DNA from: Tepidimonas sp. UBA997
GTDB lineage: Bacteria; Pseudomonadota; Gammaproteobacteria; Burkholderiales; Burkholderiaceae_C
Assembly: GCA_002291945.1 (NCBI GenBank)
Contig: DBAZ01000065.1
Location: 1,047-6,269 of the forward strand
DNA length: 5,223 bases
Reading direction: 5' to 3'
Shown one piece after another: positions 1 through 5,223 of this stretch. Position numbers and translations under genes: made by a program. Positions within the stretch are counted from its first letter, which is position 1, and every line of letters starts with the position of its first letter. Under the pieces are notes generated by a model that was given only the letters and a program-made list of their open reading frames with translations, was not told the DNA's origin and made no database searches.

Positions 1-1104
1 CTGGTCATCACCCAGGCCATGCTCGCCCAGTACAGTCAGTCCCTGGATGCCACCGTCAACCAGCAATTGCTCGCCGGCTTGGCCGACCTGGAGCGCAACA
101 CCCGTGACTTGCAGGAATCGGTGATGTCGATCCGCATGATTCCCATGTCGGTGGTATTTAGCCGCTTCCCCCGCATGCTGAGGGATCTGGCCGGCAAACT
201 CGGCAAAAAGGTGGATCTGATCACCCACGGGGAAGCCACAGAACTGGACAAGGGACTGATCGAAAAAATCACCGATCCCCTGACGCACCTGATCCGCAAT
301 AGCTGCGACCACGGCATCGAGATGCCCGATGTCCGACTGGCCAACGGGAAACCCGATATGGGCACCATCACGCTGTCGGCGGCGCATCAGGGCGGCTCGA
401 TCCTGATCGAGGTTCGGGACGACGGCAAGGGCCTCAACCGCCAGAAGCTGCTCGACAAAGCCCGCTCGAAAGGCATGGATGTCTCGGACGACATGCCCGA
501 CCAGGATGTCTGGGGTCTGATCTTCGCCCCCGGCTTTTCGACCGCCGAAGTGGTGACCGACGTCTCGGGGCGTGGCGTGGGCATGGACGTGGTGAAGAGA
601 AACATCGCGTCCTTGGGCGGTTCGGTCGAAATCGATTCCTCGGAAGGATTCGGCATGAGCGTCAAGGTGCGGCTGCCGCTGACCCTGGCCATCATGGACG
701 GAATGACCGTGCGTGTCAGCGACGAGGTCTACATCCTGCCCTTGTCGTCGGTGGTGGAGTCGTTCCAGGTGGAAGCGACGTCGATCAACACCGTGGCCCA
801 GAATGCCCAACTGGTGAAGGTGCGCGACGAATACATGCCGGTCATCGAAATCGACCGCACGTTCGGCGTGCCACGCCAAGCCGGTGACGCCTCGGCCAAC
901 AGCATCATGGTGGTGATTGAATCGGATGGTGCCCGTGTGGCCCTGATGGTCGACGAGTTGCTGGGACAACAGCAAGTCGTGATCAAAAACCTGGAGGCCA
1001 ATTACAAGAAAGTCCCCAACGTGTCGGGGGCGACCATCCTGGGTGATGGCAGCGTGTCGCTGATTCTTGACACCTCAGCACTGGTTCGCCGAGTACGGCA
1101 ATAA
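1..1104 (+). CDS. cheA: Chemotaxis histidine kinase CheA, 3' part (5' end outside window)
   Basis: The reading frame is open from base 1, so this is the C-terminal 367 residues of CheA. CheA is the cytoplasmic kinase that binds receptors through CheW and passes phosphate to CheY and CheB. Residue numbers here count from the window edge. Residues 1-60 are the end of the P3 dimerisation helices and the linker, with the conserved run SIRMIPMSVVFSRFPR. The P4 ATPase follows with all boxes intact: N box HLIRNSCDHGIE at about 96-107, G1 DDGKG at about 140-144, F box GFSTA at about 168-172 and G2 GRGVGMD at about 180-186. From about 230 to the end is the P5 CheW-like regulatory domain, starting near MDGMTVRV. 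The P1 phosphotransfer and P2 domains lie upstream of the window, so the phosphorylated histidine cannot be checked. cheR starts 17 bases after the stop. The family assignment is secure. Confidence 0.97.
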   Translation: MVITQAMLAQYSQSLDATVNQQLLAGLADLERNTRDLQESVMSIRMIPMSVVFSRFPRMLRDLAGKLGKKVDLITHGEATELDKGLIEKITDPLTHLIRNSCDHGIEMPDVRLANGKPDMGTITLSAAHQGGSILIEVRDDGKGLNRQKLLDKARSKGMDVSDDMPDQDVWGLIFAPGFSTAEVVTDVSGRGVGMDVVKRNIASLGGSVEIDSSEGFGMSVKVRLPLTLAIMDGMTVRVSDEVYILPLSSVVESFQVEATSINTVAQNAQLVKVRDEYMPVIEIDRTFGVPRQAGDASANSIMVVIESDGARVALMVDELLGQQQVVIKNLEANYKKVPNVSGATILGDGSVSLILDTSALVRRVRQ

Positions 1105-1121
1105 GGCAAGCGATCCCGCCC

Positions 1122-1955
1122 ATGGACGACACCGCCAGCCTTCAAAGTCGAGAGTTCACCTGGACAAAGGCTGACTTTGACCGCATCAAGGCACTGATCT
1201 ACCAACATGCCGGCATCAGCCTGCACGACGGTAAACAGGCCATGGTCTATAGCCGCATTGCACGACGACTGCGGGATACCGGGCATGGCACCTTCAGGGA
1301 CTACCTGCAATGGCTGGAACACCAGCCGGGTGGCGACGAGTGGCAGGAATTCGTCAATGCCCTGACGACGAACCTCACGTCTTTTTTTCGCGAGAACCAC
1401 CATTTTTCTGAACTGACACGCTTGGTCCAGGCAGCGCCAGCGGATCACGAGTGGAAAATCTGGTGCAGCGCAGCGTCCACCGGCGAAGAACCCTACTCGA
1501 TTGCCATCACCCTGGCGGACACACTGGGGTTGAACGGGCGTTTTCAAATCTGGGCCAGCGACATCGACACCAAAGTGCTCAACACCGCCTCCCAAGGTGT
1601 TTATAAACTGGACGGCCTGAAAAACCTCAGCGCCAACCAGTTGCAGAAATACTTTCTGAAAGGCAAAGGCAACAATCACGGACTGGCTCGAGTGAAACCC
1701 GAGTTGCAACAACACCTCACGTTTTTCGCACTCAATCTCATCGAGGACAACTGGAGCTTGCGAGAGACGTTTGATGTGGTGTTCTGCCGCAACGTGATGA
1801 TTTACTTTGACAACCCGACGCAGCGACAAGTGCTGGGCCGCATCCATCGGCTCATGAAGCCGAAGGGAACCCTGTTTGTGGGACACGCTGAAAACTTCAG
1901 CGACGCCCGGGCGTTGTTTGCTCTGCGTGGTAAAACCGTTTACGAAAAAGTCTGA
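1122..1955 (+). CDS. cheR: Chemotaxis receptor methyltransferase CheR
   Basis: A 277-residue S-adenosylmethionine-dependent methyltransferase that methylates glutamates on chemoreceptor cytoplasmic domains, opposing CheB during adaptation. The length is normal for a stand-alone CheR, with no TPR extension. Residues 11-100 form the helical N-terminal domain, including NLTSFFRE at 84-91, the region that carries the conserved arginine contacting the receptor site. The SAM-binding fold shows CSAASTGEEPYS at 115-126, ASDIDT at 145-150 and FCRNVMIYFD at 221-230, then GHAENFS at 254-260. Residues 177-195 (YFLKGKG...GLARVKPEL) match the beta-subdomain of enterobacterial CheR that binds the C-terminal pentapeptide tether of receptors, so a pentapeptide-dependent type is inferred. 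The ATG at 1122 is chosen because the conserved N-terminal domain starts soon after it and the next in-frame Met is residue 41. The ribosome site is weak (AAGG, 15 bases upstream), so translation may depend on cheA. Confidence 0.96.
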   Translation: MDDTASLQSREFTWTKADFDRIKALIYQHAGISLHDGKQAMVYSRIARRLRDTGHGTFRDYLQWLEHQPGGDEWQEFVNALTTNLTSFFRENHHFSELTRLVQAAPADHEWKIWCSAASTGEEPYSIAITLADTLGLNGRFQIWASDIDTKVLNTASQGVYKLDGLKNLSANQLQKYFLKGKGNNHGLARVKPELQQHLTFFALNLIEDNWSLRETFDVVFCRNVMIYFDNPTQRQVLGRIHRLMKPKGTLFVGHAENFSDARALFALRGKTVYEKV

Positions 1956-1959
1956 GGCC

Positions 1960-2586
1960 ATGCACCGCAGTTCCGATTACCTCAAAGTCCTCAAAACCCG
2001 TGCACGCAAGCCGGGCGAGGCATCGTTTTTCTTTCACGACCAGCACTTCAAGTACAACGCCGCCAAGGTGTTGCCAGGCGAATATTTCGTCGCCAACGAG
2101 GACCTGGTCATCATGACGGTGCTTGGCTCCTGCATTGCCGCCTGTATCTGGGACTCGCGCTTGCGCATCGGCGGCATGAACCACTTCATGTTGCCCGACG
2201 GCGGTGCCGACACATCGGGCCGCTATGGCTCCTACGCGATGGAACTGCTGATCAACGAACTGGTGAAGATGGGTTCGTCGCGCGAATACATGCAGGCCAA
2301 GGTCTTTGGGGGCGGTGCCGTGATTTCTGGCTTCACCAGCATGAACGTGGGCGAACGCAACACCAAGTTCGTGCTGGACTACCTGACCACTGAACGCATC
2401 CCCGTGGTTTCCAAGGATGTGCTCGACATCTATCCGCGCAAGGTGGTGTTCTTCCCGCTTTCTGGCAAAGCCATGGTCAAGCGTCTGGCCCACGCCCACC
2501 CGGACACTCTCGAAACCCAAGAGCGCCAAGGCGTGGCAACCCGAGTGGTTCAGTCCACCTCGGGGGGGTCTGTGGATCTGTTCTGA
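1960..2586 (+). CDS. cheD: Chemoreceptor glutamine deamidase CheD
   Basis: A 208-residue CheD. It deamidates specific glutamines of chemoreceptors to glutamates, making them methylatable by CheR. In some bacteria it also works with CheC, which is not seen here. The catalytic triad is visible: Cys58 in TVLGSCIAAC, His75 in GGMNHFMLP and Thr53. The Cys-His spacing of 17 equals that of the Thermotoga enzyme (C27, H44). The FGGGA turn near 117-120 is also typical. The frame is open upstream to an ATG at 1876 inside cheR. I reject that start because it adds 28 residues that are only cheR out of frame, whereas the ATG at 1960 sits 4 bases after the cheR stop, a normal coupled arrangement. The GAGG overlapping the cheR stop is too close (2 bases) to be a standard ribosome site, which favours coupling. 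A run of seven G at 2562-2568 lies in the last codons. Confidence 0.94.
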   Translation: MHRSSDYLKVLKTRARKPGEASFFFHDQHFKYNAAKVLPGEYFVANEDLVIMTVLGSCIAACIWDSRLRIGGMNHFMLPDGGADTSGRYGSYAMELLINELVKMGSSREYMQAKVFGGGAVISGFTSMNVGERNTKFVLDYLTTERIPVVSKDVLDIYPRKVVFFPLSGKAMVKRLAHAHPDTLETQERQGVATRVVQSTSGGSVDLF

Positions 2587-2587
2587 C

Positions 2588-2592
2588 GAGGA
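2588..2592 (+). promoter_or_regulatory. Ribosome binding site of cheB
   Basis: GAGGA lies just after the cheD stop and 9 bases before the cheB ATG. It is the clearest Shine-Dalgarno site in the operon and fixes the cheB start at 2602. It suggests that cheB, unlike cheR and cheD, can be initiated independently of upstream translation (inference). Confidence 0.75.
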
Positions 2593-2601
2593 CCCTGACC
2601 G

Positions 2602-3702
2602 ATGCAAAAAATCAAAGTGGTGGTGGTGGACGATTCCGCCCTGGTCCGCAGCCTGTTGACCGAGATCATCAACAAGCAACCCGACATGTGCTGCATAGGC
2701 GCCGCCAATGACCCCCTCATGGCGCGTGAGATGATCCGGGAGCTCAATCCTGATGTGATCACGCTTGACGTGGAAATGCCCAAAATGGATGGGCTGGAAT
2801 TCCTTTCGCGGCTGATGCGCTTGCGCCCCATGCCGGTGGTGATGGTCTCCACCCTGACCGAGCAGGGGGCTGACACGACGATGCGGGCCCTTGAAATGGG
2901 CGCGGTGGACTTTGTGGCCAAACCCCGTATCGGCGTGACCAGCGGTCTTACGGCACTGGGGGCGGACATCGTTGAAAAAATCCGGGTGGCCAGCAAAGCC
3001 AGAGTGACCCGGCATGCGCCCCCTCCCCCGGCTGCCGGGCAGCATGCGTCGGGAGGGATTCATGGGTCGACGGCCGAGACCAAGCCGCTGACCGTGCATC
3101 GAATCTCCACGGAAAAAGTTATTTGCGTGGGCGCTTCGACCGGGGGCACCGAAGCCATCAAGGAGATACTGGTCGAACTGCCGCCCGATTCGCCGGCTAT
3201 TGTCATCACCCAGCACATGCCGGCCGGATTCACCACCAGCTTCGCTGCCCGGCTGGACTCGCTGTGCAAGATTCGCGTCGCAGAGGCGATCAACGGCCAG
3301 CGGATTCTGCCGGGTCACGCCTACATTGCCCCGGGGGGCCAGCAGTTCCACATCGAACGCAGTGGTGCCAATTACGTGGCCGTGGTGGACGACTCTCAGC
3401 CGGTGAATCGCCACAAACCATCGGTGGAGGTGCTGTTCAAATCCTGTGCCCGCGTCCTGGGGCCGAATGCAATCGGGGTGATGCTGACGGGCATGGGGGC
3501 CGATGGTGCCGCCGCGATGAAAGAAATGCGCGATGCGGGCAGCTACAATCTGGCACAGGACGAGGCCAGCTGCATTGTCTTTGGCATGCCCAAGATGGCC
3601 ATACAGCAGGGGGCCATTCACGAAGTGTTGCCGCTCAAGTCCATCGCCAAGGCCATCGTCGATCGTGTCAACAGCGCTGGCGGCGTTCGTCACCGGATCT
3701 GA
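2602..3702 (+). CDS. cheB: Chemotaxis response regulator / receptor methylesterase CheB
   Basis: A 366-residue two-domain protein that removes methyl groups from receptor glutamates when phosphorylated by CheA, giving negative feedback in adaptation. Its family can also deamidate receptor glutamines, overlapping CheD. Residues 1-125 are the receiver domain: acidic pocket Asp10/Asp11 in VVVDDSAL, phosphoacceptor Asp56 in TLDVEMP, Ser83/Thr84 and Lys107 in VAKP. A Pro/Ala/Gly/His-rich linker covers about 130-170. The methylesterase domain runs from about 172 to 355 with the triad Ser179 (VGASTGG), His205 (TQHMP) and Asp301 (TGMGADG). The triad is offset uniformly by 15 from the E. coli residues Ser164, His190 and Asp286, the extra residues being in the linker. 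Everything needed for activity is present. It is the last gene of the plus-strand operon, and its stop is 13 bases from the stop of a convergent gene. Confidence 0.97.
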   Translation: MQKIKVVVVDDSALVRSLLTEIINKQPDMCCIGAANDPLMAREMIRELNPDVITLDVEMPKMDGLEFLSRLMRLRPMPVVMVSTLTEQGADTTMRALEMGAVDFVAKPRIGVTSGLTALGADIVEKIRVASKARVTRHAPPPPAAGQHASGGIHGSTAETKPLTVHRISTEKVICVGASTGGTEAIKEILVELPPDSPAIVITQHMPAGFTTSFAARLDSLCKIRVAEAINGQRILPGHAYIAPGGQQFHIERSGANYVAVVDDSQPVNRHKPSVEVLFKSCARVLGPNAIGVMLTGMGADGAAAMKEMRDAGSYNLAQDEASCIVFGMPKMAIQQGAIHEVLPLKSIAKAIVDRVNSAGGVRHRI

Positions 3703-3715
3703 TGCAGGGGTCTCA

Positions 3716-4453
3716 TCAAACCAAGCGGTCTATCGTTCGACCAGCGACGGGCGGCTCGGGCAGGTTGGATGTCCGATTGTAGTTTTCCGCGGCCTCATTG
3801 ACTCGCTCTGCATGGCTCGTCAACCGGCCTGCCAGTATTTCAGAGCGAGCGACAGACGCCGCACGGGCTTCTTCCCCAATCAGGACATCCACCGCAGCAC
3901 GGCTGGCTGACCACATATTGGGCAGCAGATCATTGATCTGGGCTTCCATGGCTTCCATGACCGGATTTTTCACTTCGGGGGGCAGTTCACCCCGAAAACG
4001 GGGCGATTCGCTGCGCACCTGTGCTGCTGAAGAAGCAGCTGCATCGGCGTTGAGACGGGTCGCATCCGACGCATCTTCAGGCGTGAGCGCATTGACACCG
4101 CTCTGGGCGGAACGCTCGTTGCGAGCACCGTTGATGGCCAGCGAGGCAGTGGGCCATTGGGCTCGAGCCGCAGAAACCCCTGTCACATCCCCCAAACGTT
4201 CGGGCGTCGCGTTGTTGTTGAACGGATTGACCCGAGGGGTTTCGCCCGTGGGATGGACCGGCGGGAGGGAAGAAGGCGCAACCACTCCCTGGGCGCGAAG
4301 ACTGACGTCGGCAGGAGCCAATGGGGTCGCGCCCCCTTGATTGTCGGCTGACACGTTGTCACTGGCCTTGACCGTGGGGGTCGGCTGAACACGAACCACC
4401 GTCGGCATCTGAGGCGGCAACGGCGAAACGGCAACAGAAGAAATAGTCAGCAT
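3716..4453 (-). CDS. Unknown protein, putative FliA-dependent motility gene
   Basis: A 245-residue protein I do not recognise. Residues 1-155 are rich in Pro, Ala, Ser, Thr and Val, look disordered, and show no signal peptide or membrane helix. Residues 158-228, from ELPPEVKNPVMEAMEAQIND through EEARAASVARSEILAGR to ERVNEAAENYN, look helical and are the likely folded part, followed by a short Pro-containing tail. There is no cysteine in the whole protein, a trait common in exported flagellar proteins but not diagnostic. The start is the ATG at 4453: a GAGGAG site lies 6 bases before it, and a sigma-28-like promoter lies further upstream. The frame stays open upstream to 4945, but that part runs over ilvE and is rejected. 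With cheB next door and a flagellar-type promoter, a role in motility or chemotaxis is inferred; the molecular function is unknown. Confidence 0.82.
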   Translation of the reverse strand: MLTISSVAVSPLPPQMPTVVRVQPTPTVKASDNVSADNQGGATPLAPADVSLRAQGVVAPSSLPPVHPTGETPRVNPFNNNATPERLGDVTGVSAARAQWPTASLAINGARNERSAQSGVNALTPEDASDATRLNADAAASSAAQVRSESPRFRGELPPEVKNPVMEAMEAQINDLLPNMWSASRAAVDVLIGEEARAASVARSEILAGRLTSHAERVNEAAENYNRTSNLPEPPVAGRTIDRLV

Positions 4454-4460
4454 GGTGAAC

Positions 4461-4466
4461 TCCTCG
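4461..4466 (-). promoter_or_regulatory. Ribosome binding site of the unknown gene
   Basis: Read on the minus strand, GAGGAG is followed by 6 bases and then ATG at 4453. This near-ideal Shine-Dalgarno site decides the start against the longer open frame that continues into ilvE. Confidence 0.85.
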
Positions 4467-4506
4467 CGAGAGTCAATCGTCCAGACGGGATGCCCGCTTT
4501 CTTCCC

Positions 4507-4533
4507 ATTTCGGCAGTAAGCCCGCCAACTTTA
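4507..4533 (-). promoter_or_regulatory. Sigma-28 (FliA) type promoter for the unknown gene
   Basis: On the minus strand the -35 element TAAAGTTG (4533-4526) is separated by exactly 11 bases from the -10 element GCCGAAAT (4514-4507). The established FliA consensus is TAAAGTTT, 11 bases, GCCGATAA, so this matches 7 of 8 and 6 of 8 positions with exact spacing, including the full TAAAGTT and GCCGA cores. Transcription would start at about 4500, leaving a leader of roughly 45 bases with the ribosome site in it. FliA directs late flagellar and chemotaxis genes. The match is seen directly; activity is inferred. Confidence 0.8.
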
Positions 4534-4641
4534 GGGCCAAAAGAAAAAATAGTTGAGCATACGTAAAGCCGTAAAATCGCCTTCGTCTGAAAAAACGGGG
4601 GAAAACCTCGTTGTTTGAGCTTGACTTAGAACCATTCGTTT

Positions 4642-4645
4642 GAGG
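4642..4645 (+). promoter_or_regulatory. Ribosome binding site of ilvE
   Basis: GAGG is placed 6 bases before the ATG at 4652. It supports this start over the in-frame ATG six codons later (4670), which has no comparable site. Confidence 0.7.
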
Positions 4646-4651
4646 CAACAC

Positions 4652-5223
4652 ATGACCATCACCCCTTCGATGTCCGACCGCGACGGCAAGATCTGGATGG
4701 ACGGCCAGATGCTGGATTGGCGCGACGCCAAAATCCACGTCCTGACCCACACCCTGCACTACGGCTGCGGGGCTTTTGAAGGGGTGCGTGCCTACCACAC
4801 CGCCAACGGCCCGGCCATCTTCCGCCTCCAGGAGCACACCGAGCGCCTGTTCAACAGCGCCAAAATCTTGCGCATGAAAATTCCGTTCACCCAAGAGCAG
4901 GTGAACGAAGCGCAGAAGTCGGTGATCCGCGAGAACAATCTGCAAAGCGGCTACCTACGCCCGCTGACTTGGATCGGCGACAAAAAGCTCGGTGTGTCGC
5001 CCAAAGGCAACACCGTCCACCTGATGGTGGCGGCCTGGGCCTGGGGCGCGTACCTAGGCGAAGAAGGCCTCAAGCGCGGCATCCGCGTCAAGACCAGCAG
5101 CTACACTCGCCACCACGTCAACATCACCATGACGCAGGCCAAGGCGGTGAGCAACTACACCAACTCCATCCTGGCCAACATGGAAGCCACCGACGAGGGT
5201 TACGACGAGGCCCTGCTGCTGGA
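4652..5223 (+). CDS. ilvE: Branched-chain amino acid aminotransferase IlvE, 5' part (3' end outside window)
   Basis: The first 190 residues of a class IV (D-amino-acid-transaminase fold) PLP aminotransferase, usually about 305-310 residues long. It catalyses the last step of valine, leucine and isoleucine synthesis, and the first step of their breakdown, by exchanging an amino group with 2-oxoglutarate/glutamate in the cytoplasm. Visible family marks are HYGCGAFEGVRAY at 36-48, YLRPL at 101-105 and MTQAKAVSNYTNS at 160-172, with Lys164 as the expected PLP Schiff-base lysine (Lys159 in E. coli). The frame is open to the window end, so the C-terminal third with the remaining cofactor-phosphate contacts is not visible. 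The sequence strongly resembles Comamonadaceae IlvE from memory. It is divergent from the unknown gene and has no evident functional link to the chemotaxis operon. Confidence 0.95.
   Translation, partial: MTITPSMSDRDGKIWMDGQMLDWRDAKIHVLTHTLHYGCGAFEGVRAYHTANGPAIFRLQEHTERLFNSAKILRMKIPFTQEQVNEAQKSVIRENNLQSGYLRPLTWIGDKKLGVSPKGNTVHLMVAAWAWGAYLGEEGLKRGIRVKTSSYTRHHVNITMTQAKAVSNYTNSILANMEATDEGYDEALLL

Larger units (their letters stand above)
4454..4651. other. Divergent intergenic region between the unknown gene and ilvE
   Basis: A 198-base stretch with no gene, richer in A and T than its surroundings around 4530-4620. It carries the sigma-28-like promoter for the minus-strand gene. For ilvE no good sigma-70 pair is evident: TAAAAT at 4572-4577 resembles a -10 element, but the nearest -35-like TTGAGC (4553-4558) is only 13 bases away, and TTGACT at 4621 is too near the start codon. 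GTTTGAG occurs twice, at 4613-4619 and 4638-4644. I see no convincing operator, riboswitch, attenuator or terminator. Confidence 0.7.

Noticed and set aside
1876..1959. Earlier CheD start at 1876
   Set aside because: The extra 28 residues are only cheR sequence read in another frame; the ATG at 1960 gives a normal CheD length and a 4-base gap to cheR.
1002..1961. Minus-strand open frame of 319 codons opposite cheR
   Set aside because: It lies fully antisense to cheR and the end of cheA, whose motifs are intact; its translation shows no family features.
2562..2568. Run of seven G near the cheD 3' end, and a run of seven T at 1382-1388 in cheR, as possible phase-variation tracts
   Set aside because: Both are short, in frame and explained by ordinary codons; slippage in the G run would alter only the last few residues of CheD. 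No evidence of variation can be seen from one sequence.
1897..3693. Minus-strand open frame of 598 codons opposite cheD and cheB
   Set aside because: It is an antisense shadow of two clearly conserved genes in high-GC DNA. The translation is His/Gly-rich with no recognisable domain, and no ribosome site or promoter supports it.
3123..3782. Plus-strand open frame of 219 codons overlapping the methylesterase part of cheB
   Set aside because: It is a shifted-frame shadow of cheB with a Gly/Arg-rich low-complexity translation.
3941..3958. Tandem copy of the 9-base unit GGCTTCCAT
   Set aside because: It encodes only a Met-Glu-Ala doublet in the unknown protein and is too short to treat as a repeat element.
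4572..4577. TAAAAT as the -10 element of an ilvE promoter
   Set aside because: No -35 element at acceptable spacing and no extended -10 TG are present, so it is mentioned only as a possibility within the intergenic region.
4454..4945. N-terminal extension of the minus-strand unknown gene to a start at 4945
   Set aside because: The extension would run antisense over ilvE and through the promoter and ribosome site. GAGGAG at 4461-4466 and the sigma-28-like promoter both point to the ATG at 4453.

Overview
The window looks like a chromosomal segment of a motile, Gram-negative, high-GC betaproteobacterium. The IlvE and Che proteins read most like those of Burkholderiales, probably Comamonadaceae. 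This placement comes from remembered protein resemblance, not from a search. No mobile element, tRNA, rRNA or CRISPR array was seen.

Layout: (1) Positions 1-3702, plus strand, hold a chemotaxis operon in the order cheA (3' part only), cheR, cheD, cheB. The gaps are 17, 4 and 15 bases, so the genes are almost certainly cotranscribed and partly translationally coupled. (2) Positions 3716-4453, minus strand, hold a 245-residue protein I do not recognise. It is convergent with cheB, with only 13 bases between the two stop codons. (3) Positions 4454-4651 are a 198-base AT-richer divergent intergenic region. (4) From 4652 to the window end, plus strand, is the 5' part of ilvE, the branched-chain amino acid aminotransferase.

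The four Che proteins form the signalling and adaptation core of a chemotaxis pathway. CheA is the receptor-coupled histidine kinase. CheR methylates and CheB demethylates receptor glutamates, with CheB activated by CheA phosphorylation. CheD deamidates receptor glutamines. All visible catalytic motifs are intact. No cheW, cheY, cheZ or receptor gene is in the window.

The most interesting signal is a strong match to a sigma-28 (FliA) flagellar promoter at 4507-4533 on the minus strand: TAAAGTTG, 11 bases, GCCGAAAT. It lies about 54 bases upstream of the start codon of the unknown gene, which also has a good ribosome binding site. This places the unknown, cysteine-free, Pro/Ala-rich protein in the late flagellar/chemotaxis regulon, and it may be an undescribed motility protein. 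I see no evidence for a larger novel system in this window.
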